DNA of 64,000 bases, from positions 558,001 to 622,000 of the forward strand of contig CAWJKP010000002.1 in assembly GCA_963843465.1 (NCBI GenBank). The letters run 5' to 3'. This document shows positions 9,932 through 19,615 of this stretch, in pieces. Source of the DNA: CAWJKP01 sp963843465. GTDB lineage: Bacteria; Planctomycetota; Planctomycetia; Pirellulales; Thermoguttaceae. A program made the position numbers and the translations under genes. How positions within the stretch are numbered: position 1 is the stretch's first letter; each line of letters opens with the position of its first letter. Below the pieces are notes generated by a model. That model was not told the DNA's origin and made no database searches. It saw only the letters and a program-made list of their open reading frames with translations.

Positions 9932-11139
9932 ATGGGCCACGCTACCTCGCGGCGATCGTTCTTGTCGAAAATCGGCCTCGGCTCGCTCGCGGCGTTTGCC
10001 GTGCAGCGCGGGGGCGAAACCGCTTCCGCAGAGGCTCCGGACGCCAAGATCCTCGGCGACTCCGGCGTGCAAACGGCCGCGCGCCCAAGAGAGCGTGGCA
10101 GCCCGTTTCCGATCAAAAGATCCGCGTCGGCATCGCCGGATATGGCGTCTGCCAGTTCGGCGCGGCGTTCGGCTTCCAGGATCATCCCAACGTCACCGTG
10201 GCGGCGGTGACAGACCTGATGCCCGACCGATGCGCGGCGCTGGCCAAGGCCTGCCGCTGCGAGAAAACCTATCCCTCGCTGGAAGAGATGGTCAAAGACG
10301 ACACCTTGTCGGCCGTGTTCATCGCGACCGACGCCCCGAGCCACGCCGGGCATTGCACCGCGGCGCTGCGGCGCGGCAAGCACGTGGCCTCGGCCGTTCC
10401 GGCGGTCTTCGGATCCTTGGACGACGCCCACCGACTCCTGGAAACCGTGAAGTCGACCGGTCGCAAGTACATGATGTTCGAGACCTCCGCCTTTCGTCCC
10501 GACTGCCACGCGATGCGACAGATCTATCGGGCGGGCGGGTTCGGCAAGCTGGTCTACAGCGAAGGCGAATACTTCCATTACATGGCCACTCCGTTGCCCT
10601 CGTTTCACGAGTGGCGCGTCGGTCTGCCGCCCCAATGGTACCCAACCCATTCCAACGCCTACCACGCGTGCATCACCGGCGGCAGTTTCCTGGAAGTCAG
10701 TTGTCTGGGCATTCCCAGCGTGCTTTCGCACCTGCGGCCCCAGAACAATCGTTATAAGAACCCGTTTGGAACGGAGATCGCCCTGCTGCGGACCAGCGAC
10801 GGCGCCGCGGCGCGGATGGCCGTAAGCTGGGACACGCCGGGATACGAGGGGGAAGTGGGCCGGGTGCGCGGACAGCGGGGGTCGATGACCGGCATGAGCT
10901 ATCGCGGCGAAGCAGCGAAGCTGCCCGAGCTGGAATGCCCGCCGCTGCCGCCGCACGTCGCGCCGGGCGGCCATGGCGGCTCGCACGGGCACCTGATGAA
11001 CGAGTTCGTGATGGCGATCCTCCAGGACCGCAAGCCGCTGGTCGACGTCACGATGGCGTTAAACCTCACCGTGGCCGGGATCGTCGCCCACCAGTCGGCC
11101 CTGAAGGACGGGGAGACGATGAAGGTCCCGCAATTCTGA
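9932..11139 (+). CDS. Tat-exported Gfo/Idh/MocA oxidoreductase, one frame break
   Basis: The N-terminus at ATG 9932 is a Tat signal (SRRSFLSKIG). The rest of the protein continues in another frame from about 10081, where codons read KIRVGIAGYGVCQFG (the Rossmann GxGxxG loop) and DHPNVTVAAVTD. Between them, near 10071-10088 in the run gccgcgcgccc, one base appears to be missing. The downstream part has the typical CEKTYPSLEEMV and ATDAPSHAGHC features and a C-terminal substrate domain ending KDGETMKVPQF. Such proteins usually oxidise or epimerise sugars with bound NAD(P). A sequencing deletion is as likely as a true pseudogene, because the downstream frame is fully preserved to its stop. Confidence 0.78.
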
Positions 11140-11157
11140 GGGATCCGCGAGTAAACA

Positions 11158-11243
11158 AGTGTCGCCTTTCGCTCCGCGAAAGCCGCGTTATCCCGACTAT
11201 TTCGCCGCAACTCGCCTACTTTCGCGGAGCGAAAGGTGACACT
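11158..11243. repeat. Inverted-repeat element, family B copy 1
   Basis: The arms lie at 11158-11182 and 11219-11243 and share the core GTCGCCTTTCGCTCCGCG followed by AAAG. Each arm is itself self-complementary (CTTTCGC with GCGAAAG). A second copy with the same arms but a different, shorter middle lies at 40307-40364. This copy fills the gap between two convergent genes. Confidence 0.85.
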
Positions 11244-11264
11244 CATTGATTTTCCGATCCTAAG

Positions 11265-12227
11265 TCACGTCGCGGCCCGCAAGCCGCGCACGTACTCCGC
11301 GTTGGCTCGCACCTGGTCGAAACGCCGGGGATACATGCCTACGATGACCGCATCGCCGGGCTTGATGTGGCTGAAGGCGAAGCGGAAGGCCTCGCGGACC
11401 GTCTCCTGGCTGGCGCAGCGGCGCCCGGCGCCCAGAATCTTGAACGCCAGGCAGGGCTGCTTCACCTGGCGGATCACCTCGCACATGGCGATGCGGTCGG
11501 CGTTGTAGAACGTGTGCTCCACGGCCGGGCCCTCCATCGCCGACGCCGCCACCGCCCCCGCCGGCGGTTTGACGCGCGAGAGATAGTGGAAGCAGGTCAT
11601 GAAGAAATCGACCGGCCAATCTTCGTCGGCAATACGCTTGATGCACTCGGGATTGTGGGCCGACACGCCGGCCAGCAGGCCCGCGTCGTGTACCGCCTTG
11701 ACGAAGTCGTGTACCACGCCGCTGCGGCCCTCGCGAAACAGCGCGTCGGTCACGCCGCCATGATGGGCCATGGCGATCGGACGCGTGGCCTCGTCCAGCG
11801 CCTTGATGTCCTCCCGCTTCTTGTTCAAGCAGATCAGTTGCAGCTTCGAGCCCTGCTCGCGGAGGCGGCGATAAACGTTGGGGGCCTGCGAGGCCTGCGA
11901 AAACTGGTGCGTGTTGATCCCTTCCCGCTCGCACTGCTGCAGGAAGGCCAGCGTCCGCTCCGGCGTAAAATACGAGCGCATCTCCTGGTCCATCGCCGGA
12001 CCGAGATAGGAATAACCGACGATCGGGTTGGCGCCCGCGACGAGCCGGGTCACCCGGTACCGGCCCAACGCCACGGTGGGCAAAGCCGCACCTGCTCCCT
12101 CGGCAACCGCCCCCTCCGCGGCCGCAACCCCGCTGTGACCCAACAACCCCGCAGCCGCCGCCGCCGAGCACGTCGCCAGGAACTCTCTCCGACCGCTCCG
12201 CTTCCGATCAGCACTGGTATCCCGCAT
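11265..12227 (-). CDS. Tat-exported aldo/keto-reductase-like TIM-barrel protein
   Basis: The 320-aa protein begins with a Tat signal (SGRREFLATCSAAAAAGLLG). The mature part starts at LPTVALGRYRVTRLVAGANP and follows the aldo/keto reductase barrel pattern, with SAHNPECIKRIADEDWP and AFKILGAGR as recognisable barrel strands. I do not see a clear catalytic Asp-Tyr-Lys-His set, so it may be a non-reducing barrel relative. Planctomycetes carry many such Tat-exported AKR-like proteins next to glycoside hydrolases and Gfo/Idh proteins, as here. It is transcribed away from the propeller gene cluster in the same direction as 12430-15092, with a family A repeat in between. Specific substrate is unknown. 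Confidence 0.7.
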   Translation of the reverse strand: MRDTSADRKRSGRREFLATCSAAAAAGLLGHSGVAAAEGAVAEGAGAALPTVALGRYRVTRLVAGANPIVGYSYLGPAMDQEMRSYFTPERTLAFLQQCEREGINTHQFSQASQAPNVYRRLREQGSKLQLICLNKKREDIKALDEATRPIAMAHHGGVTDALFREGRSGVVHDFVKAVHDAGLLAGVSAHNPECIKRIADEDWPVDFFMTCFHYLSRVKPPAGAVAASAMEGPAVEHTFYNADRIAMCEVIRQVKQPCLAFKILGAGRRCASQETVREAFRFAFSHIKPGDAVIVGMYPRRFDQVRANAEYVRGLRAAT

Positions 12228-12361
12228 GACGATTCTCCTTTCCTACCGCCGTCACAGCCTGCCGCAAACCCACACAGTATATAGGGTGCGCTGCCGGGAG
12301 AGCAAGACCCGGAAGACCCGACGATTAGGACCTGTAAGAAAACAACCTCTGCAATCTGCCG

Positions 12362-12419
12362 TTGTGGTGCAGGCGTCCCGCCTGCATTTTCCCGGGCAGG
12401 CGAGACGCCTGCACCACAA
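12362..12419. repeat. Inverted-repeat element, family A copy 1
   Basis: Arms at 12362-12385 and 12396-12419 share TTGTGGTGCAGGCGT plus GCCTGC. Each arm holds its own hairpin (GCAGGCG/CGCCTGC). The loop is 10 bases and contains TTTTCC. Other copies are at 45633-45690 and 56406-56464. Confidence 0.9.
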
Positions 12420-12429
12420 AGAATTCAAC

Positions 12430-15092
12430 TTATTGTTTTACAGGCCCTTGCCACGGAGCTGGCATCGCCGCGGCTTCCTCGCCGTAGACCAGGGAAAGCT
12501 GTAGCCCGCTGGCCTGCGCGGTGTAGAAGATCCGGCCGTTGGAGACCACGGAGCCGACGCACTCGCGGCTGTCGACGGCGGGACCGGAATAGACCACCTG
12601 GTTCCCGCCCGCCAGATCGACGAGGTCCATGTTGCTGCCCAGCACGTAAGGCTCGGAAAGCGTGAATCGCGTGCAGGCATACCCGTGGTTGAAACGGGAA
12701 ACGATCTTGCCCGTCTCCCGGTCCAAGAGGAAGCAATCCTTCCCGGAGGCGTTGGCAAAGATGTGCTTGTCGCCGAGCGAGACCACGTTCACCGCCGCCG
12801 CCAACGGCTCCGACTCCCAGACCAGCGAGCCGTCGCGGGCGTCGAGGCAGCGGACGTGCCGGTCCTTGGCGTGCTCGTGGGACGGGTTGTAGCCGCCGAG
12901 GTAGAGCCGGCCGTCCTTGCCTGAAATGGTACAGCCGGCCGTGACCGAGTATCGTGTGCTGGACCAGAGAATCTTTCCCGTCTTGGGTTCCAGGGCGGCG
13001 GTCAGGCCGGTGGGCGCCGGCTTGCCTCTTCGCCCGGCAGCGTAGCCGAAGAAGGTCGAGTAGTAGAGCGTGCCGTCCATCAGGCACAGGCCCGCGTCGT
13101 TGCCGCCGCTGCCCAGGTCGGAGAAGTCCCTGGTCCAGACCTCGCGCCCGCTGGCCAGGTCCCATGCCCGGACCAGCGGATGGTTGTCCTGGGGGTAGTA
13201 GGGGTTGTCGTGGGTGTAAATCCAGCTCATGACTTCCGCGCCGTCGCGCGACGGCTCCGGCTCTCCCTCGAAGACGAACGGTTTCGCCGTGCCCTGGGCC
13301 GCGTACTTACCCGAGCCGAACATGTAAATCGCCAGGTTCCCGCACACCACCGGCGGCTGCTGGCGGCTCCAACTGGGCGAGCCGCTGAAGGGAGCTTCCC
13401 AGAGCAGTTTCCCCGTAGCCGCGTCGAGGCAGCGGAGCATCGACTTCTGCATTCCCGCCTGCGGCACCAGCAGTCGCTCCTTGTGGTAAAGCGGCGAGGT
13501 GAAGGAGAGGTAGGTGTTGGGGAAGTACCGCCGCCAGAGCAATCGGCCTGTTTCCTCCTCGATGGCAAGGATTTGGCCCTCGGCCGTGTGGAGGTACAGC
13601 CGGCCGCCGCCGCAGACGGGCAGGTGCTTGAAAGTGCCTTCATAGCGGCGGACCCACTTGATCTTCAGCGGCAGACGCACTCCCTGGTTGTTCGCATTGG
13701 TGTTCGCCCAATCGCCGTAGTTCGTGAACCAATCGTACTTGGCGCCGGCGAGTTTGCTGGAAAGCGGGCTGCGAATCTTCCACAGCCCGAGGTCTTCCCA
13801 CGGCAGGGCGGCCTTCCCGCCCGGCCCCAACACGTAAAGATACCCATCCTCGCAGCCGAAGTAGACGCGGCCGTCGCACACGGCGACCGGGGCGGAAATC
13901 GCCCTGCCGAAGGCCGTCTTGAACGACCACGCCTTGCCGCCGCCCGAAAGCGGCACTACGTACAGGCTGCCGTCCAGGCCGCCGTACACGCCCGCGTCGC
14001 CTAGCAGGATCGGCGAGCAGATCGACGGGTAGCCGCCCAGGCGCTGCGGCTCCTTGCGGCCGGGCGAGTGCTTGGCCAATCCGAAACCCGCCTCCGGCCG
14101 GCAGCGATACACGTCTTCCCCGCGAACGCTCACCGAGCAGAAGCTCAGCAGCCCGTGCAGGTTGATCGCCGTCTGGGTTCCCGGCACCGGCTCGGCCCGG
14201 ATCTTGCCCTCCTGGTACCGCAGGCACTCCGTGCGGCCCGTATTGTCGCGCCGGTGCCATTGCACGTAGACGGCCCCGCTCGGGCCGATGCTCAGGCCGA
14301 AGATGGGGGCATATTCGTTGCCCGCGCAATCCGGCACCAGTCCCACCGCGCGGACCTCCGCCTTCTTGCCGGCGTCTTCCAGCCAGATCGTCCGGCCGGC
14401 CGCCGGCACCACGATCGAGCGGCCCTGCACGGCGATGTCGGTCGAACAGCAGAACTGGTCGCGCCACGTCACGCGGCCCTTCTTGAACTTCACCCAGTCC
14501 GCGCCGCTCCAGCGGTCGCCGGCAAACTTCACGGTTTCCTCGAGAAAGTCCCAAATCCAGCAGATCGTGCCGTCCAGACCCACGGCGTAGACCCGCGTGC
14601 CGAGGGTGGCAAAGTAGACCCGATCGCCGGCGACCACGGGAGTGCTGAAGATCGGCTCGCCGCAGGCGATCTCGCGGACAATCTTCCCTGAAACGGCGTC
14701 GAGCACGTAATACACGCCGGCCATCGTGCCGAAGTGCAGGTAGCCGCCGGCCAGCGCGGGGAAGAAACGTTGTTGCAGTTGGCTTTGCCGCCGCGGGTAG
14801 CCGCCTTCCACAAGACCTTCAACGTGGCGCCGTCGATGCAGACAGCAACGCCCGAGGCGTCGACCGCGTAGACCCGCCCCCCGGCCACGACGGGCGAAGT
14901 GAGGATCGCATCCCCCAGCGGCACCGCCCCGATCAGGCCCAGCGGCGTGCGTACGCTTCGCTCCGGCACGTCCCCCGAGTGCCGGGAGTCATGCTTCATT
15001 TGGAGCCAATCTTCCCCGGCCAGCACCGTGGTTCCCAGGAGCAACACGGATGCCACGGAACCGATGATCGTGGATCGCAGCGGTCTTGACAT
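12430..15092 (-). CDS. Large secreted PQQ-like beta-propeller protein, one frame break
   Basis: The start at 15092 gives a signal peptide (MSRPLRSTIIGSVASVLLLG) and then WLQMKHDSRHSGD, typical of propeller proteins. The frame breaks at 14758-14761, where a CCCC run (minus strand) needs one more C to join NCNNVSSP to ALAGGYLHFG. The joined product is about 887 aa, enough for two propellers. Blades include GDRVYFATLGTRVYAVGLDG, DGRVYFGCEDGYLYVLG and GGRLYLHTAEGQILAI. Such proteins bind no PQQ in most cases and are thought to act as exported scaffolds or binding proteins. Because both halves keep normal blade spacing, a base lost in a homopolymer is the simplest explanation of the break. Confidence 0.8.
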
Positions 15093-15257
15093 GATATCCT
15101 CTAGTCTGGATTCCTAGAGTCGCCCCGCGTGCCGTGGGCCGTGTTTGAACCTCCTCGGTCGACCCGGCAGGGCACCGTCTCCGCCGTGGCATCGAGCGGA
15201 TGACGCCCCCCGGCGACTTGCGGAGCGGGACCCGACTTCGGCTTCTGTTCTTTTAGG

Positions 15258-16079
15258 CTAGCGGGCCGCCGGGCTTTGCGTCTGCCACTCAGACCGCTTT
15301 CCCTGTCTGGTGCGATGGTCGCCGAGTGCCGCCTCGGTGGCCGGCCGCTCGGCCCGCAGGTCGTCCGCAATCAGAAGCCGTTGGACGAAGAGCATGATCA
15401 GCGTGCAGAGATACCTGCGGGCCATCCGGCTGAGAATCAAATGCGACCAGCCAAAGCTCCGGCCGCGCCAGCTAATGGGAACTTCAGCAACCTTGTAGCC
15501 GCGGATCAACGGACTAAGCGACAATTCGAGCGTCAGGTTGAAGTGGCTGGCGCGGTACGGCCCGCAGTCTCGAATCACCTCTGCCCGGTACGCCTTAAAT
15601 GCATTGGTCAAATCGTTGAAGCGCGTCCAGAACATGAGCTGGATCAACCGGTTGACAATCCGATTGATGACCCGTTTCAGGACCGGGTACTTCTCGACGT
15701 GGCTACCGGCAATGAAGCGTGAACCGTACACGCAGTCATAGCCTTCCGCGAGCTTGTGATAGTAGGTCGCAACGTCCTCGGGGTCGTCGGAAAGATCAGC
15801 CATGAAAATCACGACCGCGTCGCCGGTCACGGCATCCAGTCCGGCGCGGATCGCCCTGCCGAAACCGTTCGGGGAGCGCCGCCGGACCAGACGGATCGCG
15901 GGATCCTCTTTCATCGCCACATTGACAATCTCGGCGGTGGCATCGTCGCTGTTATCGTCGACGACGATGGCCTCGTAGGGGATGCCGTGTTTTTCCCCTA
16001 CGACGCGCCGCAACTCGTCGAGACACCTGGCGACGTTTCCGTCCTCGTTGTGGGCAGGGATAACAATCGACAGCATCAT
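15258..16079 (-). CDS. Family 2 glycosyltransferase (polyprenyl-phosphate sugar type)
   Basis: I start at ATG 16079 (MMLSIVIPAHNEDGNV), which opens directly on the GT-A nucleotide-binding strand; 273 aa. AIVVDDNSDD and FMADLSDDPED are the acidic metal and nucleotide motifs seen in dolichol- or undecaprenyl-phosphate mannosyl/glucosyl transferases. ISWRGRSFGWSHL is the usual acceptor-side motif. There is one C-terminal hydrophobic stretch (YLCTLIMLFVQRLLIA). It should move a sugar from a nucleotide to a polyprenyl phosphate carrier at the membrane, the type of donor used by GT-C enzymes such as the one encoded at 18002-19615. Confidence 0.85.
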   Translation of the reverse strand: MMLSIVIPAHNEDGNVARCLDELRRVVGEKHGIPYEAIVVDDNSDDATAEIVNVAMKEDPAIRLVRRRSPNGFGRAIRAGLDAVTGDAVVIFMADLSDDPEDVATYYHKLAEGYDCVYGSRFIAGSHVEKYPVLKRVINRIVNRLIQLMFWTRFNDLTNAFKAYRAEVIRDCGPYRASHFNLTLELSLSPLIRGYKVAEVPISWRGRSFGWSHLILSRMARRYLCTLIMLFVQRLLIADDLRAERPATEAALGDHRTRQGKRSEWQTQSPAAR

Positions 16080-16188
16080 GGAATTCGCCCCCCTAGTTCG
16101 TGCCCTGGCACAAGTATTCAAGTGATGTTCATCCAACGAAAGCAGGGGCAACTGCCCACTTGTCCTTCGGCCGATCAGGAGCTTGGTT

Positions 16189-16215
16189 GCAGCCGCGGGG
16201 ACCCGCCGCGGCTGC
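16189..16215. repeat. Hairpin upstream of the GT2 gene
   Basis: Ten-base arms GCAGCCGCGG (16189-16198) and CCGCGGCTGC (16206-16215) form a perfect stem with a 7-base loop. It lies in the 587-base gap 16080-16666, which otherwise holds the operator-like palindrome at 16592-16611 and no recognisable gene. Confidence 0.5.
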
Positions 16216-16591
16216 CACAACGGTCACATGATTTTCATATTATTTACCGCCTCCGGCCTTGTCAATCATTTTCGCCTCCTGACACTAAGGTGTGCCTTTT
16301 TCGGTCACTGCTTGGGCCCTGCGCAGCGAGAGAGCCTGCCTCAGGAGGGATTCCATCCAACGGACGACGGCACGATCTTCACTGCGAACGTGCTCGCTCG
16401 CAGCACGCACGGGAAGCCCGAGGGTCGTGCCGGATGGTTCTTCAGCAACTACTCGGTTGGGGGGTAGTGGGATTGCGCCGAGCGTTCTGCGCCGAGCACC
16501 TCGCGGACACGAGGTCGGGTCGTAGGGAAGAATACGCAGGGCACTGAGCCGAGTCAATGGGCGGGCTGCCACACGATAGGCGGTGCTGGTG

Positions 16592-16629
16592 GACACGTTC
16601 TGGAACGTGTCTCTGGAGTACGCTATAAT
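16592..16629 (+). promoter_or_regulatory. Perfect 20-bp palindrome overlapping a consensus -10 promoter
   Basis: GACACGTTCTGGAACGTGTC at 16592-16611 is a perfect 9+2+9 inverted repeat. A consensus TATAAT follows at 16624-16629, so the palindrome covers the expected -35 position of a promoter reading toward the phosphodiesterase pseudogene at 16667. This is the geometry of a repressor or activator operator. The regulator cannot be named. Confidence 0.45.
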
Positions 16630-16666
16630 CTACTGGAATTCAAAATCTTCCCGAAGGAACATCGGC

Positions 16667-17520
16667 GTGCCAGCGGATAAGTATTCGGTACTGATCTTGG
16701 GGCTTGACGGGGCGACTTTCGACCTGATGTTGCCCTGGATCAAGGAGGGCCACCTTCCTTGCCTGGGAAGGTTAGTTGAAAAGGGGGCTTTCAGTCCGCT
16801 CCGCTCCACCATTCCTCCCATCACCCCGTGCGCTTGGTCCAGCTTCATGACGGGAAAGAACCCGGGGAAACACGGTCTTTTCGACTTTGTGGAACCCTTG
16901 CCCGATCGGCACGGTTTCCGCTTCACCAACGCCTCCGCGCGGAAGGGGGAGAGCGTGTGGGGGATTCTCAGCCGGCGCGGGCACCGGGTCGGCGTGCTGA
17001 ATGTGCCCATGACCTACCCGCCGGAACAACTCAATGGTTACTGTATTTCCGGCCTGGACGCGCCGGACGAGCAGTGCCCGTACATCTTCCCGGACGGCTT
17101 GCGCGAGGAGTTCAAGAAAGAGGCGATCGATTATCACCTCGACATCCGGCACGTGGGCAACATGCGCAGCGATGCGCGCCGAGACCGTATCCTGAGGGAT
17201 TCGTGCGCGATCGAGGCCATGCGGACCCAGGCCCTCCGCTATCTCAGCAAGCAGTATCCCGCGGACTTCCGCATGCTGGTGTACACCGTGACCGACCAGG
17301 TCCAGCACCATTTCTGGCATTACATGGATGCGGGCCACGACAAGCATGACGCCCGGGCGCAGAGAAATATCGCCATGCCATCCGGGACGTCTACATGCAC
17401 GTTGACCGACTTATTGCCTCGGTCCTCGCGGAAGAGGGCGACGATACCATCGTGATGATCATGTCCGACCACGGTTTCGGGCCGGCGTCGAGTCTTCGCC
17501 TGCGATTGAATCAGACTTTC
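16667..17520 (+). pseudogene. Truncated, frame-broken AlkP-superfamily phosphodiesterase (paralog of 24159-25868)
   Basis: From GTG 16667 the protein reads SVLILGLDGATFDLMLPW, then ITPCAWSSFMTGKNPGKHG and FDFVEPL, which are metal and nucleophile motifs of type I phosphodiesterase/nucleotide pyrophosphatase-like proteins. It aligns residue for residue with the intact gene at 24159-25868. At 17355-17357 a GGG run needs one more G to restore the frame, after which IVMIMSDHGFGP (metal site) continues. Homology stops abruptly near 17520, so roughly the last 280 residues of the family are missing even after repair. It is therefore a genuine remnant and not only a sequencing artefact. Confidence 0.8.
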
Positions 17521-18001
17521 GATCATCGGCCACACCGAGCACCAGGAAAGGCAGGTCGGTATCGAGGTCCAGTTGCCCCCCGCGAGCGGAGCCAGTTCGC
17601 CTTTGTGGGGCCGGGGCATCAAGTCGCCACCCAACCGTCGAAAACGTTAGCGGCGGTGGCATGATGAGCTGGGCGGTGTGAACGGCGTTGCCAAGTCCTG
17701 TAGTTCGACGCACCGCGGCAGGTGCCCGGGCATCTACTACGACAGCGCTATGTCACGTCGTGGCAGGGAACGCAACCGATTATGGCTAAACGAGTTATGT
17801 TGATAACAGCGATCTTGCATTCGCACACGAACGTTTCGGCTTGGCCGTACTTCGCGGTGACGCAAGTGCCGACAAGAGAGTCGCTTCGGAAGTGCTGTCA
17901 TTGCAAGCATGTTTTCAACTTGGCGCTGTAGTACTACCTAGGCTTCCGTTTCTTCCGGGTTCTGGCAGGTCAGCAGCCAGGCAAGCTTGCGGAGAACTGG
18001 G
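17521..18001. other. Gap with no recognisable gene
   Basis: No frame here shows family similarity that I can recognise. Short open frames exist on both strands, but none has a plausible start, ribosome site or domain. The stretch follows the truncation point of the phosphodiesterase remnant and may be decayed DNA left by the deletion or rearrangement. Confidence 0.4.
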
Positions 18002-19615
18002 CTAGTTAAATTGAATCGGAGGCCACCATTGGGCCTTGGCACGTTTCAAATTCCGCTCGTCTCTTAGCTGTTGCAATACTGGACGATTGTTGCGATCGCG
18101 GACCATGGCCAGCGCATAGAAGTCTTCGTAGACAATTTCCATATTCTCCCGCATGTACTCCACGATAATGGCGTCGTTCAGTGAGTCGCTGGTCAGGTCC
18201 GGGCTCACAACAGCCCAAATCCTTCCATGACGCGCGAAGACGCTTTTGAGGGATTCCAAATTCGTTACTGCGATTGTACCCTCCATTCGATGCACCGGCA
18301 CCAGTTGCTTGTCGGAAAGAGTAAACGGCGAGATCGGCCGCTTCTGGACCGATTTAACGTTGAGTGTCACGTCGTTGGGATTCGAAAAAATGGCTCGTAA
18401 ACAGCGCCCCGTGCCACTGGGTAAATCGGTCAAGAGCAAATCGCCAGGCTGCCATTGCTGGCAAACGTACTCCATTGCTTCGGCAAAGGGGCGGAATCGC
18501 CAACCGTTGGGCGGCAGGACATAACGCGCGGGGGGCCCTTCACGGTGTTGAAGAGTGATTCCGCTGCCCGCTATGACAAGTGCGATTGCCGACATCGCAA
18601 CCGTACCATGTGCGTAAAACCAATAATGCCGCGTCTGCCGCACAGCGAGGTCCGCCAGGCATCGCGAGGCCGCCGCTAGTGCCACAGCAGACAACAGTAT
18701 CAGCAGCGGAACCATGTGGAAGATGTAACGCTTCAAGTATATGGGCATCAATAGGGACATCGAGAAACAGGTAGTGACGTAGATGACGGTCACAAATCGT
18801 GCGGGCTTCCGAAATCGGTGTCGAGCGCAGACAATGATCGCCCCCAGAAACCCCGCCGCGGGCAGGAGGGGGTCGCAACTCCAACTCGTAAACCCGAGAT
18901 AGCCGAGTATTTGGAAAGACCGGTCGCGCCACATCGGCGTCAACGTAATTAACTGGTCGCCATAGCCGAAATACATGCGATAAGCTTGTTGGATTTCGCG
19001 GTGGCTATATTGCAGGACAATGGACATCAAGACGAACAGCATGGCAAGCCATATCGAGCGATTGAAGACAATCTGTCGGAGCCGCCCTCGAAATTGGATC
19101 AATGCGGCAAGCATCATTCCCAAGGCTACGAACGCCGACGCCTCCCACGTAAGATACATCACGACGAAGCTGACGGCCGTCAGCCACAGCCATCTTGGGT
19201 GGATCCGTTCCTGGTTTTCCAGCGTGCGCCAATAACAATAGACCGTCAGGAGAGCCGTGCAATGGAGTTGTGAGGGGTAGCGTCCCCAGGTGGACATGTC
19301 CAGGCAATAGGGCGAGAACGCGGCCAACGCGGCAGCCATAAGCCCGACATCGCGGCCGAACATCCGGCGGCCCGTCGCATACAGCAGAAAAATCGTCAGA
19401 GTACCCCAAAAAACGGCGGGAACACGATTCATCGCACAGTCCGAGTCCGTCAAAAACGACGTTATCCCCACCAAACAATGCACGAACTCGCTTGTTGAGA
19501 TGTATACGATTGGCTGCCCGGCTTCAAGCACCTTGCTGGGAAATCCCCGCTCGCGGAACCCTTCCGCCGTGCTCCATTGGTACGCTTCGTCGGTCTGAAG
19601 TTGCTCGGCCATCAT
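18002..19615 (-). CDS. GT-C fold membrane glycosyltransferase (ArnT/PMT-like)
   Basis: From ATG 19615 (537 aa) the protein opens with MMAEQLQTDEAYQW; the acidic pair before an aromatic is the first-loop catalytic motif of GT-C enzymes. About nine membrane segments follow (RVPAVFWGTLTIFLLYATG, VGLMAAALAAFSPY, PLLILLSAVALAAAS), then a soluble C-terminal domain from about residue 390 (WQPGDLLLTDLPSGTGR). Such enzymes take sugar from a polyprenyl-phosphate donor on the outer membrane face. The usual first membrane helix before the catalytic loop is missing, yet the preceding gene ends in exactly such a helix (VFVGILAGGFWLRTKK). The two frames overlap at an A6 run as ATGA. They may be one protein split by a lost A, or two coupled genes. 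Confidence 0.75.
   Translation of the reverse strand: MMAEQLQTDEAYQWSTAEGFRERGFPSKVLEAGQPIVYISTSEFVHCLVGITSFLTDSDCAMNRVPAVFWGTLTIFLLYATGRRMFGRDVGLMAAALAAFSPYCLDMSTWGRYPSQLHCTALLTVYCYWRTLENQERIHPRWLWLTAVSFVVMYLTWEASAFVALGMMLAALIQFRGRLRQIVFNRSIWLAMLFVLMSIVLQYSHREIQQAYRMYFGYGDQLITLTPMWRDRSFQILGYLGFTSWSCDPLLPAAGFLGAIIVCARHRFRKPARFVTVIYVTTCFSMSLLMPIYLKRYIFHMVPLLILLSAVALAAASRCLADLAVRQTRHYWFYAHGTVAMSAIALVIAGSGITLQHREGPPARYVLPPNGWRFRPFAEAMEYVCQQWQPGDLLLTDLPSGTGRCLRAIFSNPNDVTLNVKSVQKRPISPFTLSDKQLVPVHRMEGTIAVTNLESLKSVFARHGRIWAVVSPDLTSDSLNDAIIVEYMRENMEIVYEDFYALAMVRDRNNRPVLQQLRDERNLKRAKAQWWPPIQFN

Noticed and set aside
17521..18001. Short frames on both strands as small genes
   Set aside because: None has a plausible ribosome site, signal peptide or family resemblance, and homology to the phosphodiesterase paralog has ended.
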